From: Clostridia bacterium
GTDB lineage: Bacteria; Bacillota; Clostridia; Lachnospirales; Lachnospiraceae
Reading direction: 5' to 3'
Assembly (NCBI GenBank): GCA_910576325.1
Contig: CAJTIM010000022.1
Span: 16,108-80,107, forward strand
Length of the DNA: 64,000 bases
Shown here: piece by piece, positions 1-8,319 of the stretch
Layout: each line of letters starts with the position of its first letter
How positions within the stretch are numbered: the first letter of the stretch is position 1
Translations under genes and position numbers: made by a program
Notes under the pieces: generated by a model
Seen by the model: only the letters and a program-made list of their open reading frames with translations
Database searches by the model: none
What the model was told of the DNA's origin: nothing

Positions 1-6
1 ATAAAT

Positions 7-39
7 AATGTCCGGAACAGCCATACTGCCCCGGACATT
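7..39 (-). terminator. Terminator-like hairpin after the sugar-binding lipoprotein gene
   Basis: Nine-base arms (7-15 and 31-39, AATGTCCGG/CCGGACATT) lie just downstream of the minus-strand gene that stops at 83. The run of T after the hairpin on the minus strand is poor, so this may be a weak terminator or an RNA-stabilising stem. It suggests the binding-protein transcript ends here. If so, the ATPase and permease partners are not directly downstream. Confidence 0.5.
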
Positions 40-82
40 ACGATTGCCTTATAATTTCCTAAAGCTTTTCTGACATTTATTC

Positions 83-1246
83 CTATTCAGCTAAAGTGAA
101 ACCGGTCCATCCAAGAATTTCCTCATTGCTCAGATTGCAGTTATCAGCGTCTACAACCGCATGGGGAGAATAAATGTAGGACGGAACCTCCTGGCCTGCC
201 AGACGACGAACCAGCATCTCAGCCGCCACCTGAGACTGGAAGAACGGGAAGTCATTGATGGTTGCGGAAAGCTCGCCGGCCTTTACGGAATCAAGAGCCT
301 CACTCGTTCCGTCCGTACCAACAATCAGGCATTTTCCAAGAAGATCCAGCTCTTTTACAGCTTCCAGAACACCCATAGCCATGGTGTCATTGTTTGCGTA
401 AATAGCTTTCAGATCCGGATACTGCTTCAGAATAACGGATGCAGCATCCTTTGCCTTGGTACGATCCCAGTCAGCATTCTGCTGAGCAACAACCTCAATG
501 TTCGGATAGTTTGCTTTCATGTAATCTACGAAGCAGTCCGTACGAAGACGTGCGGCCTCAGCGGTAGGAAGACCCTGGATTACGGCCACCTGTCCCTCTT
601 CGCCAATCTTCTCCGCAATCCACTGAGCTGCCAGCTCGGCAGTATCCTTGTGATCTGCGCCCACTACGGGAAGATCCACATTAGCATCCTTGTCATTGCA
701 GTAAATCATCGGAATATCCTTCTCAACAGCCGCCTCAATAGCTGCTGTCAGGTTGGTATCTGCGATAGGAGCTACAATAATTGCATCATAATCGCCGTTG
801 CTCATAGCTTTCATAACGGACTCCTGTCCCTGTACATCCATCTCTCCGCCTGCAGCTGCCTGCGCGGTGATGGTAACATCCAGTCCGAGAGCCTTCAGAG
901 CCTCAGCGGCTGCCTCAGTACCCTCTTTCTCCATTCTCCAGAACTCATTCTCAAAAGCCTTGCCGCAGAAGCCGATGTTAAAGGTCATATCCTTCGCTGC
1001 CGCAGGAATTCCGCCAAGAGATTCTTTGATGTCATTGTACTTTACAAATTCATTGGATGCTGCGGGTGCCTCGGTATCGGCCGGCTCCTCGGTCTCAGCG
1101 GGCTCCTCCGTATCGGCCGGTGCCTCCGCAGGCTCCTCTGTTTCAGCCGGTGCCTCTGCGGGCGCCTCGGTCTTGCTTCCGCAGCCAGCAAGGAGAGTTG
1201 CTGTCATTGTACATGCAAGTAATGCTGCAAGTAATTTTTTCTTCAT
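83..1246 (-). CDS. Ribose-type sugar ABC transporter substrate-binding lipoprotein
   Basis: This 387-residue protein would capture a sugar outside the membrane and pass it to an ABC permease. A lipoprotein signal ends at Cys22 (LLAGC). Residues about 25-62 are a low-complexity linker of Pro/Ala/Glu/Thr repeats. The rest reads as a periplasmic-binding fold of the RbsB type (Peripla_BP_4), with an NIGF start and a VGTDGTSEALDSVKAG hinge region. A GGGAGGAAG ribosome site precedes the ATG. No ATPase or permease for it is in the window; the gene is divergent from a ribokinase. Ribose or a related pentose or hexulose is an inference from the neighbours (ribokinase, DeoR regulator, rpiB). Confidence 0.88.
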   Translation of the reverse strand: MKKKLLAALLACTMTATLLAGCGSKTEAPAEAPAETEEPAEAPADTEEPAETEEPADTEAPAASNEFVKYNDIKESLGGIPAAAKDMTFNIGFCGKAFENEFWRMEKEGTEAAAEALKALGLDVTITAQAAAGGEMDVQGQESVMKAMSNGDYDAIIVAPIADTNLTAAIEAAVEKDIPMIYCNDKDANVDLPVVGADHKDTAELAAQWIAEKIGEEGQVAVIQGLPTAEAARLRTDCFVDYMKANYPNIEVVAQQNADWDRTKAKDAASVILKQYPDLKAIYANNDTMAMGVLEAVKELDLLGKCLIVGTDGTSEALDSVKAGELSATINDFPFFQSQVAAEMLVRRLAGQEVPSYIYSPHAVVDADNCNLSNEEILGWTGFTLAE

Positions 1247-1644
1247 TGTTTTACTTCCTCCCTTAAATTAGTATGGTGTCGTTTTTCAGCTTTCAAATGC
1301 AGAATTCCACCTTATGCCCTCTTTTTATTGGAATTCCAACTTTTTTTGGTTTTCAGTGGATTTTTCTTGTATTTCCAAGCCGTGAGTATATAGTAACACC
1401 ATAAAATTTTCTTGTCAATAGAAATCATTAGCACTTTTTTCTATTTCTGTCTTTATTCTTTGGACAAAAACAGGCATATTAACAACTTTTTATTGATTTT
1501 TTCAGCCGCTTATTATATAATTCTAAGAACGACTTCCTTTTTTTAGATTGGATTTCCAACTTCTGTAATGTGTTTTCCAAGCCGAAGCATCTTCGCAAAT
1601 ATATCCGGCGAAGATCCCAGAAGACACCGAAAGGACAGATTGTT
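1247..1644. promoter_or_regulatory. Divergent control region between binding protein and ribokinase genes
   Basis: This AT-rich gap must hold promoters for both directions. It contains a perfect 12-bp palindrome TTGGAATTCCAA (1328-1339) and an imperfect copy, TTGGATTTCCAAC (1548-1560). Two further TTTCCAAGCCG-like half sites lie near 1373-1382 and 1575-1584. The same GGAATTCCAAC core recurs upstream of the DeoR gene at 3687-3697. These are candidate operators for one regulator. No gene is seen in the gap. Confidence 0.5.
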
Positions 1645-2586
1645 ATGAATAAACAGATTGTTATTTTAGGAAGTATTAATTATGACATTACCGCCTCTGC
1701 CGAACGGCTTCCCGTCAGAGGAGAGACGGTAAGCGCCACCTCCGTCGATATGTTCGGCGGCGGAAAGGGCGCCAATCAGGCAGTTCAGTCCGCCCAGATG
1801 GCAATTCCCACCACTATGATCGGACAAGTGGGCAACGACATGCAGGGCAAGGCCGTGCTGGAAGCTCTGAAGTCCAAGGGAATTGACTGCAGCCGCCTGC
1901 ACATTTCGGAAACCAACCGCACCGGCTGTGCTTCTATCTATATTGATCCCAACGGGGACAATATGCTGGCCTATGCTCCGGGCGCCAATCATCATATTAC
2001 AAAAGAAATGATCGACAACGGCCTGGATATTATTCGGCAGGCGAGTGTCTTTCTTACACAGACAGAAATCAATCTGGATGCCGCTCTCTATGGTTTAAAG
2101 CTGGCCCATGAGGCCGGCGCCATTACAATTCTAAATCCCGCTCCGGCCATTTCTCTTCCTGATGAGATCTTCCCATTGGTGGATTTTATCACTCCCAACG
2201 AGACGGAAAGCGAGGTTTACACAGGTATTCTCCGCTCCGAGATGCCCATTGAAGACTGGAAGCAAAGGACCGCCGAGTGGTTCATCAGCCGGGGCGTAAA
2301 AAATCTCTGCATTACCATGGGCGAAAAGGGCGCTTTTTATTCTAACGGAACGGAATCCATCAGCGTTCCCGCCTTTTCCATCAAGGCCGTTGACACAACG
2401 GCAGCCGGCGATTCCTTCCACGGCGGTCTGGCTTATGGCCTGGCAAACGGCTATGATATGAAAACCTGTCTGCTGCTTGGAAGCGCCTGCGGCGCACTGT
2501 CCGCCATGACCCTTGGGGCACAGAATTCCATTCAGCCCAAAGAACGGGTACTTGCTTTTCTAAAAGAACAGGGGATTATTATTTAA
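1645..2586 (+). CDS. rbsK: Ribokinase (PfkB family)
   Basis: This 313-residue sugar kinase would phosphorylate ribose or a similar sugar at O5 with ATP in the cytoplasm. The N-terminal PfkB signature GGGKGANQ is at residues 38-45. The C-terminal signature DTTAAGDSFHGG is at 250-261, with the catalytic Asp at 256. The ATG at 1645 is chosen because AAAGGA lies about nine bases upstream and because ribokinases start with this kind of beta strand. An in-frame ATG at 1570 would add 25 basic residues and lacks a ribosome site. It is divergent from the binding lipoprotein and followed by a good terminator, so it is probably monocistronic. Confidence 0.9.
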   Translation: MNKQIVILGSINYDITASAERLPVRGETVSATSVDMFGGGKGANQAVQSAQMAIPTTMIGQVGNDMQGKAVLEALKSKGIDCSRLHISETNRTGCASIYIDPNGDNMLAYAPGANHHITKEMIDNGLDIIRQASVFLTQTEINLDAALYGLKLAHEAGAITILNPAPAISLPDEIFPLVDFITPNETESEVYTGILRSEMPIEDWKQRTAEWFISRGVKNLCITMGEKGAFYSNGTESISVPAFSIKAVDTTAAGDSFHGGLAYGLANGYDMKTCLLLGSACGALSAMTLGAQNSIQPKERVLAFLKEQGIII

Positions 2587-2603
2587 TTGTCAAGGTACGT
2601 TCG

Positions 2604-2633
2604 GGACCGTCAAAGCTTTGGCGGTCCTTTTTT
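2604..2633 (+). terminator. Rho-independent terminator after ribokinase
   Basis: A 12-bp stem (2604-2615 with 2616-2627, one G-T pair, its centre opening as the loop) is followed by TTTTTT (2628-2633). It ends the ribokinase transcript just before the convergent gene that stops at 2638. Confidence 0.85.
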
Positions 2634-2637
2634 CTTA

Positions 2638-3507
2638 TTAGCGGATGATTCCAAAGTCCCTTAAGCAGATTTCTACCGCATCCCAGGTATCTGTCCATAC
2701 CATACCGGCTTCTTTCGCCTTTGTTGTGTCCAGACGCACATCCCGATTGTGATCCAAATAATTTACGGTATCTTCCTTAAGAATCCGGTTAAGCTTTTCC
2801 TCCAGTCCCAGCAGCTTCAAAATATGCTCTACAATCTCATAACGGCTGTTGTTATTAACCGCTCCCAAATGATAGATTCCAAAGGGAGTTTTGAAAAGCT
2901 TTTCCATATTGGCAACAGTTTCATAAATATAGCCCATGCCCCGAAATTCATGCCTGGAGGCTACGATGGTTTCCTGCTTCAAAAGCTTGGTGATCGTATC
3001 CCACAGAATTCCGTTGGACATATTCTTTCCATGCTCCGGCAAGCCGAACATCCAGGTAAAGCGTACAATCCAGAGCTCATCCAGAATCTCCTTCAACAGC
3101 CCCTCGGCCTCCAGCTTATTAGCTCCGTAAACAGTATTTGGTACGGCTTCATCCTCCTCTTTAAAGGGACCGCCATTGGTATTGCCGTTGAATATCTGCT
3201 CGGAACTGATAAATACCATTTTACTGCCGTATTTCCGGGCGGCCTCCGCCATATATACAGCTCCGTCCACATTGATGCGATGAGCCGCATCCGGATGCTC
3301 ATTGCAGAAATTTGTTACCGCAACGGCCCCGGCATGGACGATGATATCTGGACGAAACTCGGCCACACAGGCATCCACCGCCTTTTGTTCCGTGCAGTCC
3401 AGCTTCTTACTTCCGACAGCAAGAAATTCATACTTATCCTTATAGTAATCCGCCATTCGGGAGCCAAAGAAGCCCGTTCCGCCTGTCAGCAGAATCTTTT
3501 CCTTCAT
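2638..3507 (-). CDS. RmlD-like NAD(P)-dependent sugar-nucleotide reductase/epimerase
   Basis: This 289-residue extended short-chain dehydrogenase has the nucleotide-binding motif TGGTGFFG at residues 8-15. The catalytic pair is Tyr127 and Lys131 (YGANK), with an upstream SSEQIF segment. The overall pattern, including HAGAVAVTNFCNEHPDAAHR, resembles dTDP-4-dehydrorhamnose reductase (RmlD/StrL family). No other rhamnose-pathway gene is nearby, so the substrate is unknown. An AAAGGAG site precedes the ATG. The gene converges with ribokinase and is divergent from the DeoR regulator, so it may belong to the same sugar regulon. Confidence 0.72.
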   Translation of the reverse strand: MKEKILLTGGTGFFGSRMADYYKDKYEFLAVGSKKLDCTEQKAVDACVAEFRPDIIVHAGAVAVTNFCNEHPDAAHRINVDGAVYMAEAARKYGSKMVFISSEQIFNGNTNGGPFKEEDEAVPNTVYGANKLEAEGLLKEILDELWIVRFTWMFGLPEHGKNMSNGILWDTITKLLKQETIVASRHEFRGMGYIYETVANMEKLFKTPFGIYHLGAVNNNSRYEIVEHILKLLGLEEKLNRILKEDTVNYLDHNRDVRLDTTKAKEAGMVWTDTWDAVEICLRDFGIIR

Positions 3508-3880
3508 TCCCCAATTCTCTCCTTTCCCTTTTTCTCCTGATTCTTAAGTTCCGAATATCCCTCAAAGCACGCCGGCATAACGTCCATTTACCGTCACAGA
3601 ACAAGTGTCCGCAAGAGTGTCTGCGTACTGTGAGATATATTATTGATTATAAACCTTTTTCTGTCTCAATTCCACTCTATTTTAGTGGAATTCCAACCGA
3701 TTTTCAAGAATTTTCTTGAATTTTCAAGTTTTTATTGAATTTTCTGGAACTTGTGCTATAATGAATGTCAGCGAGAAGTGTATGCCGGCATATTCGGCGA
3801 ACGGAGAATGACAATTATAAATCTCCGATTCATGGTAATATATGGAGCGTCAGTGCGAAGAACAGGGGGGAATATCAGGT
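3508..3880. promoter_or_regulatory. Divergent intergenic region upstream of the DeoR regulator
   Basis: No gene is seen here. The region holds the palindrome TGGAATTCCA (3686-3695), close to the motif upstream of the sugar-binding gene. It also holds a nested TTCAAGAA/TTCTTGAA repeat (about 3703-3720) and a clear promoter at 3735-3762. Confidence 0.5.
3735..3762 (+). promoter_or_regulatory. Promoter of the DeoR regulator gene
   Basis: TTGAAT (3735-3740) and TATAAT (3757-3762) are separated by 16 bases. TGC directly before the -10 makes an extended -10 element. The GGAATTCCA palindrome lies about 40 bases upstream of the -35. Confidence 0.7.
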
Positions 3881-4651
3881 ATGAAAGCATCGGAAATCTC
3901 CGTGCGGCGGAATCAGATTGTAGAATTGCTTCAGGAGAAGGGGACGCTGCGGGTTGCGGACGCCGTTCGTCTTCTGGACGTATCTCACGAAACAATCCGG
4001 CAGGACTTCAATCATCTGGAACAGCAGGGATTGCTGAAAAAGATTCATGGAGGTGCAAAGCTCGCAGACATTGGTTCTACCGCAGATATTCAATTCCGGG
4101 AAATGAGGCATTATCCTGAAAAGCTGGCTATCGTCCGGGAAGCTCTGCGGCTCATCCCTGATAACTACTGCACCATCGGTCTGGACAGCGGCAGCACGGT
4201 TGCCCTTCTGGCTTCAAAGCTGGCCGAGCTTTCTCCCAAGACTGTTTTCACCAATTCCTGGAGCAGCATGTCCGCCCTTATGGACAGTCGTCATGAGGTA
4301 TATTTCAGCGGAGGCCGTTTATTACGCAGCGACAAGTCTTTTCATGGAAATATTGCTCTCAATGCCTTCCGCTCCATTGCCATGGATTTATGCTTTATGG
4401 GCTCCAGCGGCGTCTGGAATCACAACGGAATCTGTTCCGCCAATTACCAGGAGCTGGATGTAAAGCGGCAATACATCCACCAGAGTGCAAAGAAGGTGGT
4501 TCTTATGGACAGCTCCAAGTTTGCCGTCTCCTCTTTTCTGGAAATTGCTCAGTGGAATGAGATCGACATTCTGATTACGGATATCCATATTGCGGCCGAA
4601 ATGAAAGAGCGGCTCAGCCATGACCTTCAGGTCATAACCGCCGCTCCTTAA
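3881..4651 (+). CDS. DeoR/GlpR family transcriptional repressor
   Basis: This 256-residue sugar-metabolism repressor has an N-terminal DeoR winged helix-turn-helix at about residues 8-60 (LRVADAVRLLDVSHETIRQD, ending in KKIHGGAKL). A sugar-phosphate sensor domain follows, containing GLDSGSTVALLASKL. The ATG at 3881 is preceded by a G-rich ribosome site. An upstream in-frame ATG at 3842 has none. The shared GGAATTCCAAC palindromes make it the best candidate to control the binding protein and ribokinase genes, with the phosphorylated sugar as likely inducer. That link is inference. Confidence 0.85.
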   Translation: MKASEISVRRNQIVELLQEKGTLRVADAVRLLDVSHETIRQDFNHLEQQGLLKKIHGGAKLADIGSTADIQFREMRHYPEKLAIVREALRLIPDNYCTIGLDSGSTVALLASKLAELSPKTVFTNSWSSMSALMDSRHEVYFSGGRLLRSDKSFHGNIALNAFRSIAMDLCFMGSSGVWNHNGICSANYQELDVKRQYIHQSAKKVVLMDSSKFAVSSFLEIAQWNEIDILITDIHIAAEMKERLSHDLQVITAAP

Positions 4652-4658
4652 CACCGTT

Positions 4659-5144
4659 CTATACTTTTAACTCAATTATCCGGCCTGCGGAATGGTATTC
4701 CACAAGTGTTACACCCGCTGCCCGGAACATCCTCTTGGACGCCAGAACCGCTGCCGTGCCCGCATACTTGTCGCTGCCGTAAACCACTGTCTTAATCCCC
4801 GCCTGAATGATTGCCTTGGCACATTCATTACAGGGGAACAGCGTCACATAGATCTTAGCTCCCTCCAGACTTCCTCCCCGATAATTTAAAATGGCGTTCA
4901 GCTCGCTGTGGGTGACAAAGGGATACTTCGTCTCATTCCCCTCCCCGGTTCTCTCCCAGGGAAATTCATCATCATCACAGCCATTGGGAAAGCCATTGTA
5001 TCCCATGGACAAAATCTTATTGTTGGGACTTACAATGCAGGCTCCCACCTGCGTACTGGGATCCTTCGAGCGCATAGCGGAGAGGGCTGCCACGCCCATA
5101 AAATACTCGTCCCAGCTAATGTAGTCATTCCTCTTTCCTCCCAT
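4659..5144 (-). CDS. dCMP deaminase family protein (ComEB-like)
   Basis: This 161-residue zinc deaminase probably converts dCMP to dUMP for thymidylate synthesis. The zinc site is complete: His79-Ser-Glu81 (HSE, with Glu81 the proton shuttle) and PCNEC with Cys105 and Cys108. Length fits the ComEB/dCMP deaminase family. It is the last gene of a minus-strand run rpiB-upp-deaminase, 11 bases after upp, so pyrimidine salvage genes are grouped. An AGGAGATATTC site precedes the ATG. Confidence 0.88.
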   Translation of the reverse strand: MGGKRNDYISWDEYFMGVAALSAMRSKDPSTQVGACIVSPNNKILSMGYNGFPNGCDDDEFPWERTGEGNETKYPFVTHSELNAILNYRGGSLEGAKIYVTLFPCNECAKAIIQAGIKTVVYGSDKYAGTAAVLASKRMFRAAGVTLVEYHSAGRIIELKV

Positions 5145-5155
5145 ATGAATATCTC

Positions 5156-5785
5156 CTATTTTGTTCCGAAAATCCGATCTCCCGCATCACCCAGGCCGGG
5201 AACAATGTATCCCTGCTCATTCAGGTGATCATCCAGGGCTCCTATATAGATATCCACATCCGGATGCGCCTCCTGCATACGTTTTACACCCTCCGGAGCC
5301 GCAATGATACACATAAAGCGTATATTCTTCACACCTCGATCCTTCAGCATCTGAATCGCCGCAACCGAAGAGCCGCCCGTAGCCAGCATGGGATCTACCA
5401 CAAATACATCCCTCTCGCTGCAATCCGCCGGAACCTTGCAGTAATATTCTACCGGCTCCAGTGTTTCCTCGTTCCGATACAAACCAATATGTCCGACCTT
5501 GGCCGATGGTATCATGGCCAGCATTCCTTCCACCATTCCAAGTCCTGCTCTCAAAATGGGAATTACCGCCATCTTCTTCCCCGCCAGCTCTTTTACCGTC
5601 GTCTTACAGATAGGCGTCTCAATCACCGTATCCATAAGCTTCAAATCCTTGGTCGCTTCATAAGTAATCAGGCTTGCAATCTCACTGATCATAGCCCGAA
5701 AATCTCTGGATCCCGTCTCTGCCCGACGGATCACTCCAATCTTGTGCTGAATTAACGGGTGTGTCATTACAACTACCTTTGACAT
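5156..5785 (-). CDS. upp: Uracil phosphoribosyltransferase
   Basis: This 209-residue cytoplasmic enzyme makes UMP from uracil and PRPP. The PRPP loop DPMLATGGS is at residues 131-139. The [10 protein letters not shown] segment (79-88) and the C-terminal uracil-binding [12 protein letters not shown] are as in the family, and the length is standard. It sits between rpiB (21 bases upstream) and the dCMP deaminase gene, so the three are probably co-transcribed from the rpiB promoter. Confidence 0.96.
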   Translation of the reverse strand: MSKVVVMTHPLIQHKIGVIRRAETGSRDFRAMISEIASLITYEATKDLKLMDTVIETPICKTTVKELAGKKMAVIPILRAGLGMVEGMLAMIPSAKVGHIGLYRNEETLEPVEYYCKVPADCSERDVFVVDPMLATGGSSVAAIQMLKDRGVKNIRFMCIIAAPEGVKRMQEAHPDVDIYIGALDDHLNEQGYIVPGLGDAGDRIFGTK

Positions 5786-5806
5786 TTTCTTTTGTTCCCC
5801 CTGTTC

Positions 5807-6238
5807 CTACTCTTCATCAATGCCTCTGATTCGGTTTACATGCCTCTCTCCGTTGGAAAATTCCGTATTCAAAAAGGTATCCACAATCTTTACCGCAAGC
5901 CCCGGACCGGTCACGCGGCCTCCCATGGCCAGAATATTGGCATCATTGTGCTGCCTTGTTGCTTCCGCGCTGAAACAATCGCCACAGAGAGCCGCCCGGA
6001 TTCCTTTAAACCGATTCGCCGTAATGGAAATTCCGATGCCCGTTCCGCAGATCAAAATTCCTTTGTCACATTCTCCCGACTGAACCGCCTTTGCAACCTG
6101 CTTTGCATAGACGGGATAATCTACGGATTCCGTACTGTTACAGCCAAAATTTTTATATTCCAGTCCCTTTTCCTTCAGATAGGCGATAACCTCCTGCATC
6201 AATTCATAACCGCCGTGATCACATCCAAGCGCTATCAT
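5807..6238 (-). CDS. rpiB: Ribose-5-phosphate isomerase B
   Basis: This 143-residue enzyme interconverts ribose 5-phosphate and ribulose 5-phosphate. The family signature CDHGGYEL is at residues 6-13. The active-site Cys64 is in LICGTGIGISI, and RQHNDANILAMGGR follows. It is first in the operon with upp and the dCMP deaminase gene; supply of ribose phosphate for nucleotide salvage is a natural link. GGAGG is 10 bases before the ATG. Confidence 0.95.
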   Translation of the reverse strand: MIALGCDHGGYELMQEVIAYLKEKGLEYKNFGCNSTESVDYPVYAKQVAKAVQSGECDKGILICGTGIGISITANRFKGIRAALCGDCFSAEATRQHNDANILAMGGRVTGPGLAVKIVDTFLNTEFSNGERHVNRIRGIDEE

Positions 6239-6272
6239 TGTTTTGCTACCTCCATGTTTATTTATTTCTCTG

Positions 6273-6301
6273 ATTATAGCATTTTTTTATGGATTAGCAA
6301 A
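6273..6301 (-). promoter_or_regulatory. Promoter of the rpiB-upp operon
   Basis: On the minus strand, TTTGCT (6301-6296) and TATAAT (6278-6273) are 17 bases apart. TGC before the -10 gives an extended element. It lies just after the stop of the GH36 gene. Confidence 0.65.
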
Positions 6302-6312
6302 GGCTTTATTTT

Positions 6313-8301
6313 TCAGATACGCTCAAAAAACAGCAGTACGCTGCTGCCGCTTTGGGAAGCCTTAAGTTTTAATCCTTTTGAAAGCGTTTTGCCGGACAGC
6401 ACTCCGATCTCCCCACTGTCGGCATCCTCCAGACGATAAACTGCGGTCTCAACAAGTCCCTTCAGCAAAAAGCTCTGCTCCGGCATCCCATTCTCCTTTC
6501 TTCGAAACGCAAGAACAAGCCCCTTTTCCTCGTCCCTGTCAAAAGCCTCATAAGCAAACCACGCTTTCTCGGATATTCCATCCTCCGTCAACAGATAAAG
6601 ATCCTTCATAAGAAGTTTCCCGGCCCGCTTTGCCTGCTCCGCCATCCTTGCATACCAGGGTGCGAATTTTCTGAGTGTCTCTTCGTCCGCGCTCCAGTCA
6701 AAGCCTGATGCCGGAGCCAGATGACTTCGAAATGCGTAATCGCTTCTGCGATCTCCTGCCATCGCACCATGAATGGGAAGCCACCGGGCAAGCTGAAAAT
6801 TCTGCAGCTGAACCGCCGCGTTTTTATGATCGCCCGCGCAGAAATAATCGGTCATAAAAAGCGGTATGGCCCTGCGGAACATCCGGTAGTCCAGCCTGCG
6901 CCCGCCGCTTGCGCAGTTGTCAATTTCAAGATGCGGGAATCTGCTTTTCAGCTCGTCCAGCATCTTGTAAAGCCCGTTGATGTATTTGATTTCCGTAACT
7001 CCCCAGCGCTCCTCGCTGTCATGATATCTCCAATACCACAAGGGCTCATAATTAAAATCAATCCTCAGATAGCTCACATGACAATTCATAATAAATTTTG
7101 CCAGCGCTTCCACAATATAATGTCTGGCATCCTCATTCCCAAGATTCAGCATCAGGCTGTAAGGAGTACGTGCTCCCTCGTGGCTGGGCTCCGGATTGAA
7201 GGGAAGCTTGGGACCGATAAAATAATCCCGATGCTCAATCACAACGGGAAGCCTGGATACCGCCCGTTCCGGTTCAAACCACAGCAGAAACTTCATGCCG
7301 GCCTCCGTCACGCATCTCCCAATTTCTTCCATCCCGTCAGGATACAGCTGCCTCAGCGGCTCCCATGCCCCCACATTATAATACCAGCTGTCGCGGAACT
7401 CCAGCTCCGATACCTCCTCCCCGGATCCGAACCACCCCGCGTCCATCCAATATACATCCGCATCAATGCCGCACTCTTTGATTACCCTGATTGCCCTTTT
7501 ATGGTAATCCCTTCCGGCCCCTCCCCATGTGGAAATGCATACGGGAGGAACCGGAAGTTTCCCGTTTGCTTTTGGCGCCTGTTCCAGAAGAAGAGCCCGA
7601 AAACCGTTATAGGAGGCCTCCAAATCCATTCCCTCCCAGGGAAAAGCCAGCATATGGGGAAGACTAAGCGTCTCTTTGGAGCGTACCCGGAAGCTTGTTC
7701 TGTCCATGCAGCCCTGAAGCTCTATCTGCGTCATTCCTTTTACCGGATTCCTTGTTACGGACATCTGCCATTGCCCGCTCCAGCCTATTGCCAGAATCAC
7801 CCCGCTTTCCGCCGCTGTCTGCAGATTAAAATACGGCATGCATCCGGAGGATGAACGCCCGAAATCACTTTCATATACTGACGGATCATTCCGAAAGGGC
7901 CAGAAGCTTTCCGTCTGCATTTGAAAATCCCATGCGGAAGCCCGGGACCCCTTTGCCCAATGCATACACGGATATTGCGTGCAATGCTCCTGATCCATTT
8001 CCGGCGCGCTGATTTTTATGTCGCAGAAGCGGATATCCTCTACCAGCCCGCTGTCATACATTCCCTCCGCAGACAGATCCATCCACCATTCCACCGCCCC
8101 ATGTTTTTTAAAAACCGCAATGTTCAGTGTTGCCGTAAGGTGCTCCGTGCGGAACACCCGCGCATACCTTTTAATTTCATCCGTTTCTTTTCCTTCCGTC
8201 AGCCCGCCGAAATCTCCTTTCACCCTTTTCCCATCATACAGAAAGCTGCAGGGAATTTCGCTCTTAAAATATTTCTCTAAAAAAACCTTTACAAGCTCCA
8301 T
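6313..8301 (-). CDS. GH36 alpha-galactosidase
   Basis: This 662-residue enzyme probably hydrolyses alpha-1,6-galactosides (melibiose, raffinose family) after uptake. Clan GH-D/GH36 motifs appear in order: a VYWMDAGWFG strand, LLWFEPERAV, LRIDFNYEP with the likely nucleophile Asp, and IDNCASGGRRLDYRM carrying the acid/base region. No signal peptide is visible, so it is intracellular. Length is slightly below the common 700-750. It is the last gene of the operon binding protein-permease-permease-GH36, 18 bases after the second permease, with a strong AAAGGAGGAG site. Confidence 0.88.
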   Translation of the reverse strand: MELVKVFLEKYFKSEIPCSFLYDGKRVKGDFGGLTEGKETDEIKRYARVFRTEHLTATLNIAVFKKHGAVEWWMDLSAEGMYDSGLVEDIRFCDIKISAPEMDQEHCTQYPCMHWAKGSRASAWDFQMQTESFWPFRNDPSVYESDFGRSSSGCMPYFNLQTAAESGVILAIGWSGQWQMSVTRNPVKGMTQIELQGCMDRTSFRVRSKETLSLPHMLAFPWEGMDLEASYNGFRALLLEQAPKANGKLPVPPVCISTWGGAGRDYHKRAIRVIKECGIDADVYWMDAGWFGSGEEVSELEFRDSWYYNVGAWEPLRQLYPDGMEEIGRCVTEAGMKFLLWFEPERAVSRLPVVIEHRDYFIGPKLPFNPEPSHEGARTPYSLMLNLGNEDARHYIVEALAKFIMNCHVSYLRIDFNYEPLWYWRYHDSEERWGVTEIKYINGLYKMLDELKSRFPHLEIDNCASGGRRLDYRMFRRAIPLFMTDYFCAGDHKNAAVQLQNFQLARWLPIHGAMAGDRRSDYAFRSHLAPASGFDWSADEETLRKFAPWYARMAEQAKRAGKLLMKDLYLLTEDGISEKAWFAYEAFDRDEEKGLVLAFRRKENGMPEQSFLLKGLVETAVYRLEDADSGEIGVLSGKTLSKGLKLKASQSGSSVLLFFERI

Positions 8302-8319
8302 AGCTCCTCCTTTGCAGTT

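Noticed and set aside
1060..1175. Short DNA repeats that could suggest a CRISPR or tandem-repeat locus
   Set aside because: They are in frame within a coding sequence and encode a Pro/Glu/Thr linker; there are no spacers.
161..1222. 353-residue plus-strand open frame opposite the sugar-binding gene
   Set aside because: It is the antisense shadow of a clear lipoprotein gene. It has no ribosome site and a composition unlike a real protein (Cys/Leu/Ser-rich).
6721..7854. 377-residue plus-strand open frame inside the GH36 gene
   Set aside because: It lies antisense to a gene with complete catalytic motifs. Its long open length reflects codon bias, and no family pattern is visible.
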